From Turbatrix aceti (taxonomy: Eukaryota > Nematoda > Chromadorea > Rhabditida > Panagrolaimidae), in contig OZ017769.1 of NCBI GenBank assembly GCA_963969345.1, positions 11,349,725-11,413,724 on the forward strand: a stretch of 64,000 nt of DNA, read 5' to 3'. The number at the start of each line of letters is the position of its first letter. Within the stretch, counting starts at the first letter, position 1. The notes under the pieces are model-generated. The model did not search any database and was not told the origin of the DNA. It saw only the letters and a program-made list of their open reading frames with translations. The translations under genes were made by a program, and so were the position numbers. This document shows, one piece after another, positions 34,167 to 45,872 of the stretch.

Positions 34167-35804
34167 TTAGTTTTTGCTTTCAATTCCATTACCACTTTCC
34201 GGGTTCGGTGAAAGCAATATCGTGGAGTCCACGCCATCAGATGAAGATTTGAACTTGCGCATTACGACATTGGTCGTAACCCCCGAGGCTGCATCCTTGG
34301 CTAAAAATTTTTAATGATTTTGTTAATTTTTGGTTACGTCATGAAAGAAAAAAACATGGCACACGTAATTTACTTACATTTGAAGCACGTCGCGGATTTC
34401 ACACGATGACCAAAAAGACGACGAAAAGCATCACGAAATCTGGCAGACATGACGTTGTACAAGATTGGATTAATTGCACAGTTGATGAAAATCAGAGTTT
34501 TTGCAAAAAATATAAAAATATCGTTGTTAAATTTGACCTCGGCAAAGCTATTGTAAAGGACCATGGCTCGATAAGGTAACCAGCATATGGCAAATATTAC
34601 GACGACTATCAGCAGCATTTTGACGACCTGCATTTTTCGATCCACATTTTTTCGATACATTCTCCGATTGCCAAAAACATGTTTCAGTGAAAGTCTCAAA
34701 TTTGGCGGAGAAGTAGTTGTCGCCGTCGGAGGAGTGACTGAGGAATACAGGGGAGGCGACGACGAATCCGTCGAGATGCGCGATATTCTGTGTTCGTCAT
34801 CCATTAAACGCTTCACAGTGTTATCTGTAATTAGTTTTTACGTTTTAACGTAAAAAAGTGTGTAGTAAAAAATTAACTCAACTGGTAGGACATTGCGGTG
34901 AAGGAGGGTGGGAGGAAGACGAGCGATGCGGAGAGATAGGCGCAGCCGAAATCAGTGCTTCCGTGGTATGCGATGAGAACGAAGGCTCCATGCTCTTGCT
35001 TAGAGTATAAGTAATTTTTCCGTAAATTAAAATGTTTAAAATCATGGGTATGAGATAAAACATTCCCATGTCACCGAAGTACATGACCTTATATGTCCAA
35101 TTTTCTCTTTCCAGTTTGAAGCTACAACTTTCGCCGTACGACTCTTCTTTGAGGGTTGCCAGGTAAAGCCATGGTGACGTGTAGATTAGAGAAAATGACC
35201 AAATGCAGAGAATGATGACTTTTGCACGCTTTACCGTACAAATGTACCTTGCACGCAAGGGATAACAAATTCCGATAAATCTTTCAATCGTAAATGCCGT
35301 TATAGAGAGTGATGACGAGTTAATTGCCAAGTACGGTACATACGTGAATATAGAACACCCAACTGCCCCAAAAGCGTACTCGCTAGCCGGAACGTGAAGG
35401 TAAGCAATTTCGGTAGGACTTGTTGCAAGAAAAAACAAAAAATCCGCAGCAGCAAGGGATACGAGATAACAATTTGTTGGATTTCGCATACCAGGTACCC
35501 TGAGGACAACCCAAATAACTAGTATATTACCAATAGCACCGATAAGTGTTAGTGATGAAAAAATAACCGTCATAATAGCCCGCAAATAAGTAGGAAAATA
35601 TTCATCGTCGTCCATAGCTACACCTGACGATAGAGATCCCTCGGTTATAACATTGGTAGAAAAATTTAGGCACTGCTGAATGACAAATTGATTTCGTTCT
35701 GTAGAAGATGAGTAGTTTCGGGGTGAGAGCTTTTGAAAAAGTGTGTTACATAAACTCCGTAGTGCTTCTTCATCTATCGTAGCTTTTGTCGTCGTCGTCT
35801 TCAT
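34167..35804 (-). CDS. trhr-1: Thyrotropin-releasing-hormone-receptor-like GPCR
   Basis: Rhodopsin-class neuropeptide receptor at the cell surface; the nematode TRHR-1 responds to TRH-like peptides and promotes growth. Exons 35804-34883, 34824-34378 and 34300-34167, 500 aa. The start is the ATG at 35804 (MKTTTTKATID); a longer open frame upstream has only GTG. Seven helices are visible: TLIGAIGNILVIWVVLRVPG (TM1), RNPTNCYLVSLAAADFLFF (TM2), LAINSSSLSITAFTIERFIG (TM3), with ERF replacing the E/DRY triad. IICLPY-type TM6 reads VVIFAICWLPYRAMVL, and TM7 ends with NPILYN. The MRNPTNCYLVSLAAAD phrase is near-identical to vertebrate TRHR. The extracellular N-terminus has N-glycosylation sites. Loop 3 is long and Ser/Pro-rich. 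The cytoplasmic end has a Cys cluster (ATCFKC) for palmitoylation. Confidence 0.92.
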
Positions 35805-38762
35805 TACCGGCGTTGAGGGATGAATATTGCCTCTGCTAAAGTTTCCATTTCCAAGTTTAATCAACACTTCAAGTGCGCTCGCGCATAACACGGACCGTTG
35901 TCAACAAACAGTTTTCAATATTGCAGGTAAAAAAGTTTTTTCTTCTTTTTATATTTCGTGAATAAAAAGATTTTTTGTCTCTGTAAACTATAGCTGCACA
36001 CGCTATTGGTCTAGTCGAAGCTGAGGTGTTAAGATTCACACCAAACGACAAAGACAAACGTAAAAACTGGGTAATTAAAAAATTTAAGTAATCTAACCAA
36101 ACAAACTGAGCACACATGGAAATATATCTGACCTTTGGTTAGGCTTTTTGTACATAAATGCATAAAATAAAATAAATTGTAGCAAAACAAGCAAAAAACC
36201 CAACAAAAGTGTTAATAATATCCAATATTCGCATATAAATTGAAGCAATTGAGCTATCTAGCTAGCACGAATTAAAGAGAATTTTTTTTAGCAAACATGC
36301 GTGATCCCTTTGTTGACAATTTAATCCACTCAATATATTCAGTAAGCAGTTTGAGTGAACGTAAAGATCCGCCGACGACAGTTTTTAAATTTTTTACGCT
36401 TCAATTTGATAAACGATGAAAACAAAAATAAGATGTCATTCCGCATGCCGAAAAAAGTGGCTCCGCTGCCATCTTCTGTACGATAAAATGGAATTCTCAC
36501 GGCATCAATTCGGCTAAACTATAGATTGTATTTTTCTGTGACTAATTTCCCTTTGAGCTAATTATACAAATGCTGCATTGCAATTTGTTGATTTGACGGA
36601 AGCAATGTCTATTTCTGCAAGCGACAAAAAAATATATATAGAGCATAAGTTGAAATATGGAATTAAAAAAATGAGCTACAACAAGTAGTATAACAACTGT
36701 TGTTGGAATTGGAATTAGCCATGATCATATTTTATAAAGAAAAGATGGACTTCTTTGGTCGCGTGTTTGCGCATTTTCCACGAAAAAAATAAATCAGAAA
36801 AAATGCTGAGAAAAAAACTAAACGGTAGACAAAAAACCGCAATAGCCATATTAAAAATGTGAAATACATGGACATCATTCAGAATCATCGGTTGATTTTG
36901 ACACACCATTTTAACCGGCGTGACAAAAGATAAGCCGAATGGAAAACAACGCTAAGTAAGAAGTTTTTCGTAAAAAAAAGTCTCCTGTAAAACTCGTGAC
37001 ATTTGCTACCTAATTTATGATGCGTACAACAGAAGGCTATTGTGTGGCTAACAAATGACGAAAGCACACGGCAAGGGGTTGTAATTGTTTTTAAAGTGCC
37101 AAGAGTTGGTAACAAACGGCAGTAAAAGTTTTAAAAAACAACGAAACCCATATAACAATTCGTCGACAAACAGTAAAAAGGAGCGGAATAAAACTTGTAT
37201 ACACAGACATTCCTTACATTTACGAGCTACTATGACTGCTAGCTATTGTTTGCATTTTAACCAAAATGTCGAAGAGAAATTTTAATTCAAGAAAATAAAT
37301 TTTTTTCTTGAGCGAATACCGGAACATCGAATAATCCGTGCTGCGTTGGAAGAATCTTGTCAGCACGAGTCAAATGTACGATTATCAACACACACTGAGA
37401 TAGCGACAATGTGTACCTCGCAGGTGGTGGTGATCATCTCGCGGTTAGCTGGTAATATTTCAATGTCTTCAAAGTAAGCGGTATGTTTGCACCTTTTAAG
37501 CCAAGCCTGAACAATTAATAATTAATTAATTTTCAATTCACAAAATGAATTGTTTTGCACTAAAAAATGAATCTAGATATTACAGTGCCTAATCGTTAAT
37601 GCAGTATAAAAAAGTGTTATCAATGCTCGGTAAGCGTTCTATTAACTTTAAGCGGTATATTTGAACACCCAAAACAGAAAAATGGTACTAAGAGAGAACA
37701 CAATGACGGTCATTAAATCTACAGAAGTGGTCTAATGATAACTAACCACTGAGTAATGGTGAAATAAATAAATAAAAAAAAAATCTACAGAAGAACACGA
37801 GTAAAAGAAGTAAGCCCCTTTACAAAGGAAGCAATTAATGTAGGCCCTTTTTCACTTTTTCTTTGCTTTTGTAAAAAATAAAAGACGTATTACTGACCGT
37901 GACAATTTTTTTCATTGTTTGTGTATGATTTTTTGAGGCATTTGCTTAATTTCCGTTTTTGTAGTTCAGGTTACGCTGCTAAAATGGGGCTGCAGCCGCT
38001 AGTGTTTTTGGCAAGTTGCTCTCTGACATTTGCAGTAATGGTGCTGTGCATTTTTTTACATAGTATGTGTACCCTTTATTAATCAGACAAATACACACAA
38101 ACGTGAATTTTACAGAGATGCAAACAAAAAATAAGAAAAGAAAGAGGAGTACTTTTGATGACATTGCCAAGCTGTGGGCTGTTAAAAGACACCCCCCCCC
38201 CCATAGTTTTGTTGACTAATTCCCTGAGGATATAACTTTTTTTTGTCCCTCAAACTGCCTACATTTCTTTGATTTAAAGAAATGAAAATTCATAGAAAAT
38301 GTTTTGATTCCGTTTTGGAAACATTTTTTTGGTTGGATGTCAACTGTAGTGTTGCGTCGTGTCATTCAATTGACAATATAGAAGACAAACTGGGGTACTA
38401 ATATTACTTGTTCACAGCTTATAGAATGTGGTTTATGAAAAAATAATCTGTCAATTATAATACGTTTTTGTGACGTTTATTTCCTTTAAAATTGGTGTCG
38501 ACGGGAAAAAATCTTACTGTTGTGTTGGTAGAAGTATAATTTATTAGGAGAAAAACCTTTTTATCGTAATATATTTATTTTAACACCCAGCCTATGTTTT
38601 ATACGATTTGGAGAAAGCTACTTAGCAATCCCCCTTGTGGTGGTTTATCGTAAATGGCATTTCCACCCTACTTAACAATCGAAGCAAAAATATGGCCAAA
38701 ATCAACACAAAGAAAGCTTTGTTTGCAGGAGAGAGAAAACCCCCTAAAGAACCTCCAAAAAA
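35805..38762. other. Long AT-rich intergenic region between receptor and K+ channel genes
   Basis: About 3 kb with no convincing coding region; all open frames are short and biased by A/T runs. A C-rich homopolymer (10 C) lies near 38,193-38,202. The two flanking genes are divergent, so both promoters should be here. Confidence 0.4.
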
Positions 38763-40241
38763 ATGCCCTTATTTGCGACTCGTATGTCGGCGTTGTCGGC
38801 GGTTCAACAGCCGCGGCCGTCGGCGCGCATGCCGCTGCTTATAGCTTCCGTTCCCAGTCACGCACATCCATGCGGTCTGCCGCCTACCTGTTACGATGCC
38901 ATTCCTCTGAGCCGCTGCCGGCAACTACCATCAGCCACCACCACCATGGCGCCTGGTGCTTTGGAGGGAGGCGACAGCGGCACAAGCACCAACAACGGTG
39001 GTGGTGGAGGGCCACTTAGTCCTCTTAGCCCGGACGACTTACGGCGTCTTAGAAGAGTTGCTTGGCGTAGACGTTTACGTGGGCTACTTCCACCCATGTC
39101 GGATAGACTAATTGAGAGGGTGAGACTCGTTCTACCCCATGTGTTGCTGATTCTTGCAACCGCGCTGTACACCGTTATTGGAGCAGCTATCATGTACAGG
39201 ATTGAGAGACCACATGAACACAGACACATACTATCTCACAGTCATGCTATTTTGGAGGCCCAAGTGAGTGCCATCGGCAATAACGCCACTAACAGGGTCA
39301 GCATAATTATGCCAACTTCCAGGATCAATTAGTTAAAACATCGATAAATTTTTCTTCTCCAAGTTTAGCAAATGAATCCCTGCAAATTGCGATCGATAAA
39401 TTCATTGCCGTCTCGATAGATGCGTTTACTGAAGGTGTGAAAATCAGTGACCTTGAGGCAGTCCGTCGCAACGAATCTCGACCTAGTCGATGGCACTTTC
39501 ATTCTGGATTGTTTTTTACTGTCACGGTGTTGACATCTGTCGGTAAGGAATTGTACCAAATAATTTATATACAAGTTGTTTTGAGGATACGGTCACCTGG
39601 TCCCAATATCGGCCCTGGGAAGATTCTTTTGTATTGCTTACGCCTTAATTGGCATACCACTCACTCTCATCACAATTGCGGATTTGGCAAAATTCTTTTC
39701 CGACGTTATCACAGATATTGACATTCGTCGCAGACACTCTTCTTTTAAAAACTCCGACAAACTTGACACACAATCAGTCGGTGGATTGGCAGAATCGTCA
39801 TTTGTAGCCAAAATCTTCGTTCTATTTCTTCTACTATCGTACATGATAGGAGCCGCGTGCTACTTTGCATTTGCAACCGGTGAATGGAATTTTGTGGATT
39901 CCATTTATTTTTGCATGATAACCTTGGTGACAATTGGATTTGGAGATTTGGTTCCGGACGACGAGCCTCATTACTTTGGATGGATCGTCTTTATGTTTGC
40001 AGGACTCTGCCTGACTACTCTGGCTGTTGACATGTGTGGCAGTGCTTGCATTGACTCATTCCACGTCATTGGACGCGTCAATCCCCGTGCACTCCTTAAC
40101 GCATTCACTCAAAAAGTGTACGAAACAAATTCACCACATTGGACAGCGTACGAACCGACTGATATTCGTCTCATCCCTTATATTGATGAAATTATTAAAT
40201 CTTACCAAGAAAATAACGTGACAAACAAATTATCGTTATGA
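38763..40241 (+). CDS. twk: Two-pore-domain (TWK) potassium channel
   Basis: Background K+ channel of the plasma membrane. Exons 38763-39263, 39323-39542 and 39586-40241, 458 aa. I used the perfect donor GTGAGT at 39,264. M1 is PHVLLILATALYTVIGAAIM. The extracellular cap follows, with an N-linked site. Pore 1 is TVTVLTSVGYGH (selectivity filter, phase-1 junction inside the GYG). M2 and the loop contain YALIGIPLTLITIADLAKFF, the TWK hallmark. M3 is FVLFLLLSYMIGAACYF. Pore 2 is MITLVTIGFGDLVP and M4 follows. The C-terminus is short. The N-terminus before M1 is long (about 125 residues) and rich in Pro, Gly and Arg, and its start is less sure because a later ATG at 38,946 would also serve. Confidence 0.9.
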
Positions 40242-42682
40242 CAGGATACGGCACCTTCAGAGAGATGGTCAACACTCAAGTTCCCCCGGCAATCAGGCTG
40301 AAGGCTTGAAACCAGTGTGCCAACACTCATAAAATTGCCATCTGACCCTCATTTATACATTGTTAGAATTGTTTTTTACCTGCTCTGCCCCGAGCGGCTG
40401 AGATATCATGATAAACAGTCTTACAAGGAAAAACAAATTGAGGCCAGTTGATCGTCGTTATTTCTTTTGATCGGTCACAAATAGTATGCAGAAAGACATT
40501 GCTGGGGGAGCGGGCTGACGTCAACCATTATTGTCGGTAGTGTTTTGTATCCGTGTCACCGATTCAACCTCTTTTTCCTCTTTCTTTGCCTCCTTCGTCT
40601 TCTTCCTTCTACGCAGCAGCGCGGTGGTGGCAATGGACGGTGGTGGTGTTGGTTCGTGGATGGTTAGGGCGAACAAGAAAAGAGCGAGAGCACACCACAC
40701 CTACATATTTCCTTTTTTTTCTTAACTGTGTCATTGATTGGCGTGCAATAATGTTGTCGGCAATGTGAATCGTTTTTTCCCACCTTCATCGATGACAAGA
40801 CCGACCTAACGATGACAACAAGGCAATTTTTTTGTGGTTGCTCCTTGACCCTTGTTTGTGAGTCTCCATCAACTAAAAGTTGATGTTAATAAAATTTGGA
40901 ATTTACAGTAATCATTTTTTAAATTGACTTTTCTCATTCTTTTTTATTGTCTTTAATAAAAAATTGAGTTCTCCGACTGACTGACTGACCAATTGGTTGG
41001 TTTCTCACCGTTTGTATGAACAACAAAGTAACGCAAGCCGATTAAACGGTGCTGCCCTGCGCTCACCTGTCCAATACGCAAGACTCCCATTAAATTCACA
41101 TCAGTGATATGCATCCATCCTGATATAGAAAGAAGTTCAGGATTTAAAAAAAGAGATGGTCATCTTGCTCCATAAAAGTTACAACTCGGAGAGAAGAAAA
41201 GATGAGATAGCAGTAGGCTGACCTGAATTAAAACCAATTTTGCTTTTCTTCATGGTTTTCAAATAATGTTGACATTTGACTGTTAGAGGTGAAGTTCTGC
41301 TGCCTATTTTTATTACGTGAACAATTTCACATTTTTTAACTCACCCTGGTTGTATCATATTTTTTAACAGAAAATGAAAGACTGACCCCTTCAAACCACT
41401 GCAAATTGTACTATGACTGTACACAACGTGGTAATTTAATACCCCAAAGATATAGGGAATTATTATTGGTACAGGCAGTATCCAAAATTGTGTAAAAGCG
41501 CAGCTTACAGTTCTCTTTTGCTCTCCCTCCCATGGCTGCCTGGCCGATCTTTTGCAAGTTTTAAGTTAGCCACTACCGCTGCCACGTATTATTTTGCACG
41601 AGTAATGACAGACAGGTAGTTTATTCAGCCATTAATCGAAAAACTATTTCGGATTTATTCGTCTAATTTGTATTGCACTGTATAGGTGATGGCGGTGGTG
41701 GACAAAATGATGAACTGACGGATTCAAGTATGTTTGATTAGTGTGTTTGCGCCTCTATATACTTTACTTTCACCCTCACCACGGCTGTTGGCGTCGGCTC
41801 GGTCGTTGAGCCACGCATATTGACACGTTAATGATCCACCTATTTTTTTGAGCCATGATTGCGCCTTCCTCATTCCTTTTTCTTGCGTGTTTTATTTCCC
41901 TTTATGGTCACCCTCACCCAACCTATCTAAATTGTGTCTGGCACTAACAACGTGCACATGAGTGTTTAGACAAAATTTTAATTTAAAAAAATTTATATAA
42001 ACATTTTTGCGGAGCACGACAAATACAGTTCAATATGCCATATAAATGATCTGAACGTTAAACAAAAGAGCCACGAACACCACACCACCTACGACGTTTG
42101 TTACCTTAATGGCTGATGCGATTGTGCGTGTGTGCGTGGCTTCTTTTGCCACTTTTGCCACGTTGTCAAACCGTCCACTCACTCCCCCTTTTTTTCCTTC
42201 CTTGTTTGATTTTTGCGCATGTCGCCATCGTGTCCGATCGATCTATTTTTCTTGACTGCCACCTGAACGAACACGACTCCGGTTGAACGACAGGGTGAGA
42301 GTCAGCCAACCCGTCGTTCGTGTATTACCACCGCCGATGGTTTGATTGTGGACCGTGTCAGAATGCCCAAACATCCATTTTTTTCTCTCGCAATCATTTT
42401 GAATTTGGAATTCAAACTGTGCCTCCCGCCACAATAGCTCTCTTGAATTTTAGGCTAATTTAAAAACATGAATTTGTTACAATGTACGTGATAACAAGGG
42501 AATTCCTTTTTTTCACAAGCATTATGCAACGATTCACTGGAATACAACAGCAAAATACGCCTCCTGTATCTTGACTTTCATTGTGTTTTTTAACGCTCAT
42601 TTTATCGTCGTGCAAGATTTCCTTCCAGATGCTTCGTTGTTCCTAAAAAGTGTGCACTCCTAAAAAAACGTTTTTAGCCACC
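40242..42682. other. Long intergenic region upstream of ESRP/SYM-2
   Basis: About 2.4 kb, AT-rich, with runs such as GACTGACTGACTGACC near 40,976. No coding region or RNA gene recognised. It ends in CGTTTTTAG CCACC ATG at 42,669-42,685: acceptor-like, so the ESRP mRNA is probably trans-spliced here. Confidence 0.4.
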
Positions 42683-45322
42683 ATGCTGTCAAAACAAGAG
42701 TCAACGTCATCGTCGCGTCCGTTTCTCTTGTTAGCTCTGGCCCAGAGTAATAATGATACGTCCTCGGCAATCCACCTTCATGAATCATCACCTCCAGCCA
42801 AGTCGTCTTCTGTTTCACCTGTGTCCTCCACGGCGAGTTCAACATCTATGCCCGCGTTTGACATGGCCCTCAACGGTGCATTCGTCGTCGTTGATGTCAG
42901 TTCGGCCGATTTCACATCCTGTACCGTATCCGAGATATCTGAATTTGACAACACCGATTTGACAACTGTAATATCAAAAATGTCAGCAGCAATGAACCCT
43001 TATTCAACTCTAGTCGCTTTTAATCACGATATCAGACAGATTGTTCATCCCTTATCCGCTCGTCTGTCAACCACTATTTCGAATGATCATCAGGGTGAAT
43101 GGTGTCTTCCCGAGTGCTTTTACAACTTCATATCCCTTGACTCAGTCATTGAACACCAGCAGCTGGCAACCAACAACAACAATGAATCCAGTGCTACCGT
43201 AAAACCGACGTCGCTGGTCGATCGCTTGCACAATTTGATTCAAGCGTTTTTAAGTGTCGACAAGACAGAAGGAATCCTCGAAGCCTACGGGGAACAAGTT
43301 CAGAAGTACTACACGTCTTCTATCTTCCACGTTGCCAAAACAGGCCTCGATAACGGTCTTGTAATCAGGACAAGAGGATTGCCATGGCAGGCTTCGGATC
43401 AGGATGTCGCCTACTTTTTCACAGGATTAAACATCAAACAGTAAGTTGACAAGAAGTTTTATTGAGGTTGAATATTTTTTTTTCTAGGGGAGGTGTCGCC
43501 CTCTGCCTCAGCAATGATGGCCGTCGAAATGGCGAAGCAATTGTTTGCTTCGAGACACGTGCACAACGTGAAATGGCTCTTCAGAGGCACCGGCAGTTTC
43601 TGCATAATCGCTACATCGAAGTCTACCGGGCCACCGGTGATGACTTTCTGAAGGTTGCTGTCGGTGGGTTTCTTTACACAAACAACAAATCAGATAGATG
43701 ACTAAATTTATGCACACCACTGAATATTTATCCTAAGCACAAAAGCTAAAAAAGAATGTTATAACAACAAAAAATTCAGCTGTTCAGCTTTTCTCATTGC
43801 TTCTTTTTGGCAAACAGATGTCACGCAGGGAGCTAAATGTTGATTGACATAACCTGCTGCATCGAACTGTCAAAGTGAGAAAGTGAACGACAGCAAAACC
43901 ACAGTTACGATGAAATATGCGTCCTACGCAGGCTTGCACGGGCTTTTTTTAGATATTGCGATGTCGTTTTGCTCTGAGGATATACTTACAAAGTTTTAAC
44001 CAAAGCCAAGGCTGGGGAGTTTTTGTTAGGCGGTTTAATTTGTTTCCTTATAAGAAATTGCTCAACATTAATTTCGGGCACAGTTTTCAATGTATTATCG
44101 TGTGAGACCTAATGCTCTGCCTTTCCAGGTTCTGACCAAGAAGCAGTCCAGTTTGCGAGTCGTGAAGCAGCCATGATTGTTCGCATGCGTGGACTACCCT
44201 TTGACTGTACTGCCGAACAAATCATAAATTTCTTCGCCTCCGATGGGAAACTCCACGGGATCATCGACCAGGGAATATTATTTGTTACCAAGCCAGATGG
44301 CCGACCTTCGGGTGATGCATTTGTGCTGTTTGCCGATGACGCGGCGGGAAAGCGGGCATTATCAAAGCACAAAAATCGTATTGGCTCTCGTTACATTGAA
44401 CTTTTCCGTACAACCCAGGCCGAGGTGCAGCAGGTATTCAATCGTACGATGAGGTCTTCTCCTCCGGTAGGCTTTTATCATGCATAAAATTATTTACCAA
44501 CGCTAAGGCTTGTAGACCATCATGTCTCCCCATCTGCTCGGGCCCTTGCTGGGACAAAAGCGAGATTGTGTGCGACTTCGGGGCCTACCATACGAGGCAA
44601 GCGTGAAAGACGTTGCAACGTTTATGGGAAGCTACGCTCGACACATAGCCTTTCAAGGCGTGCACATGATCTACAACAATCAGGGCCATCCTTCTGGGGA
44701 GTGCTTCATTCAAATGGATTCCGAACCATCTGCTGCAGCCGCTGCGCACTCCATGCATAACAAATATATGGAGATTGGTAAGAAAAAGCGGTACATTGAA
44801 GTTTTCCAATGCTCAACGGAAGAAATCTCGGCTATCCTCAACGCAGCCTCGCCTGGAGCTGCACCCAACGCAGGGCCGGCGGCCCAGAGTCAACAACAAC
44901 TGAGCCCAGCCGTCGCCGCTGCGGCAGCTGCTCTCCTCGGTGGCGGTGGAAATTTTCCCATGAACGCGAGCCTAAATCCCGCCGCTGCGGCCTTCAGACC
45001 AACACATCAGATGCCTGCGATGCCGCTCTACCATCCCGGAGCTGCCGGTCAGGGGGGCCTGACACCCGATCAACTCATATTTGCCACCACGCAGTTTGGC
45101 ACGGTTCCACTCTATCAGCATGATCAATTTCAACTCGCAGCACTCGAAAGTCTGTGTAATCCAGGTGCTGCACAGGCAGCCCTGTTATCCCACCATCAAA
45201 TGTTTTCCGCTGCACAGGGAATTCCGCCTCAGTTCGTAGCCGCAGGTGGTGCCACTCCTCAGACAGGAGTCGACGTCGTATCCCTCGCTAATCCCCATCA
45301 ACTGGCGTTGATCCACACGTAA
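42683..45322 (+). CDS. sym-2: Epithelial splicing regulatory protein / Fusilli homologue (SYM-2)
   Basis: RNA-binding splicing regulator. Four exons: 42683-43440, 43488-43663, 44129-44466 and 44516-45322, 692 aa. The N-terminal part has a DnaQ-like/DEDDh-related region seen in ESRPs ([11 protein letters not shown]...). Three quasi-RRM domains follow: [18 protein letters not shown]...[28 protein letters not shown]...[28 protein letters not shown]...PSGECFIQM. The RGLP signature of quasi-RRMs is present in all three. The C-terminus is Ala/Gln/Pro-rich, as in ESRP1/2 ([12 protein letters not shown]). The third intron is 465 bp, unusually long for this window. Start choice: the first ATG after the acceptor; a GTG in frame upstream is in the presumed intron. 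Confidence 0.93.
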
Positions 45323-45872
45323 GATGCAATGTGTAATTCACAAATTCTTCTTCTTATCTTGCAATGACTACACAGACGTTTGCCCAGTTGGTATTTCCCA
45401 TCCCATCAAGTATTTATTGTTTTCTATATCCTTTTGAAAAAATGTCCAATTAAATTAATGGCATTCCAATAATTTTCATTTTGTAAAAAAAATTCATCCA
45501 AGTCCAATCACCATTTCCGTTCTGCGCAGTATTTATTTTTTATAAAACCCATTATCTTTTCATTGTCTGCCTTACATGAACTTTGTTTGTTTGTCATTGT
45601 TACGATATCTGGTCAAAAACGGAATTTTCATAAAATATGTGGAGCTTTTTTAAAGATAATGTTTTTTGTTGGCCAATATCATACATATATAGTATTGTGA
45701 TCGTATTTATTTTGCTTTAACCACGCGTGGAATACATTTACACGTATGATTGTTTACATCGTTAAAAAAATATAAAGATAAAATTTGCATGGAGTGAAAA
45801 AAATTTCAATGGCACCGAAAAAGTGTATAAGTAGACAGAAAAAGTAGGAAGAAAAATTAGACAGTACGGAAA
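45323..45872. other. Intergenic, 3' UTR of SYM-2 and 5' region of pseudokinase gene
   Basis: 550 bp, T-rich, with polyadenylation-like AATTAAAT near 45,450. No gene recognised. GAAAAATTAG at 45,851-45,860 could be a trans-splice acceptor for the next gene. Confidence 0.35.

Noticed and set aside
39302..39327. 26-bp intron in the K+ channel gene starting GTCAGC
   Set aside because: A perfect GTGAGT donor 38 bp earlier gives a normal 59-bp intron in frame.
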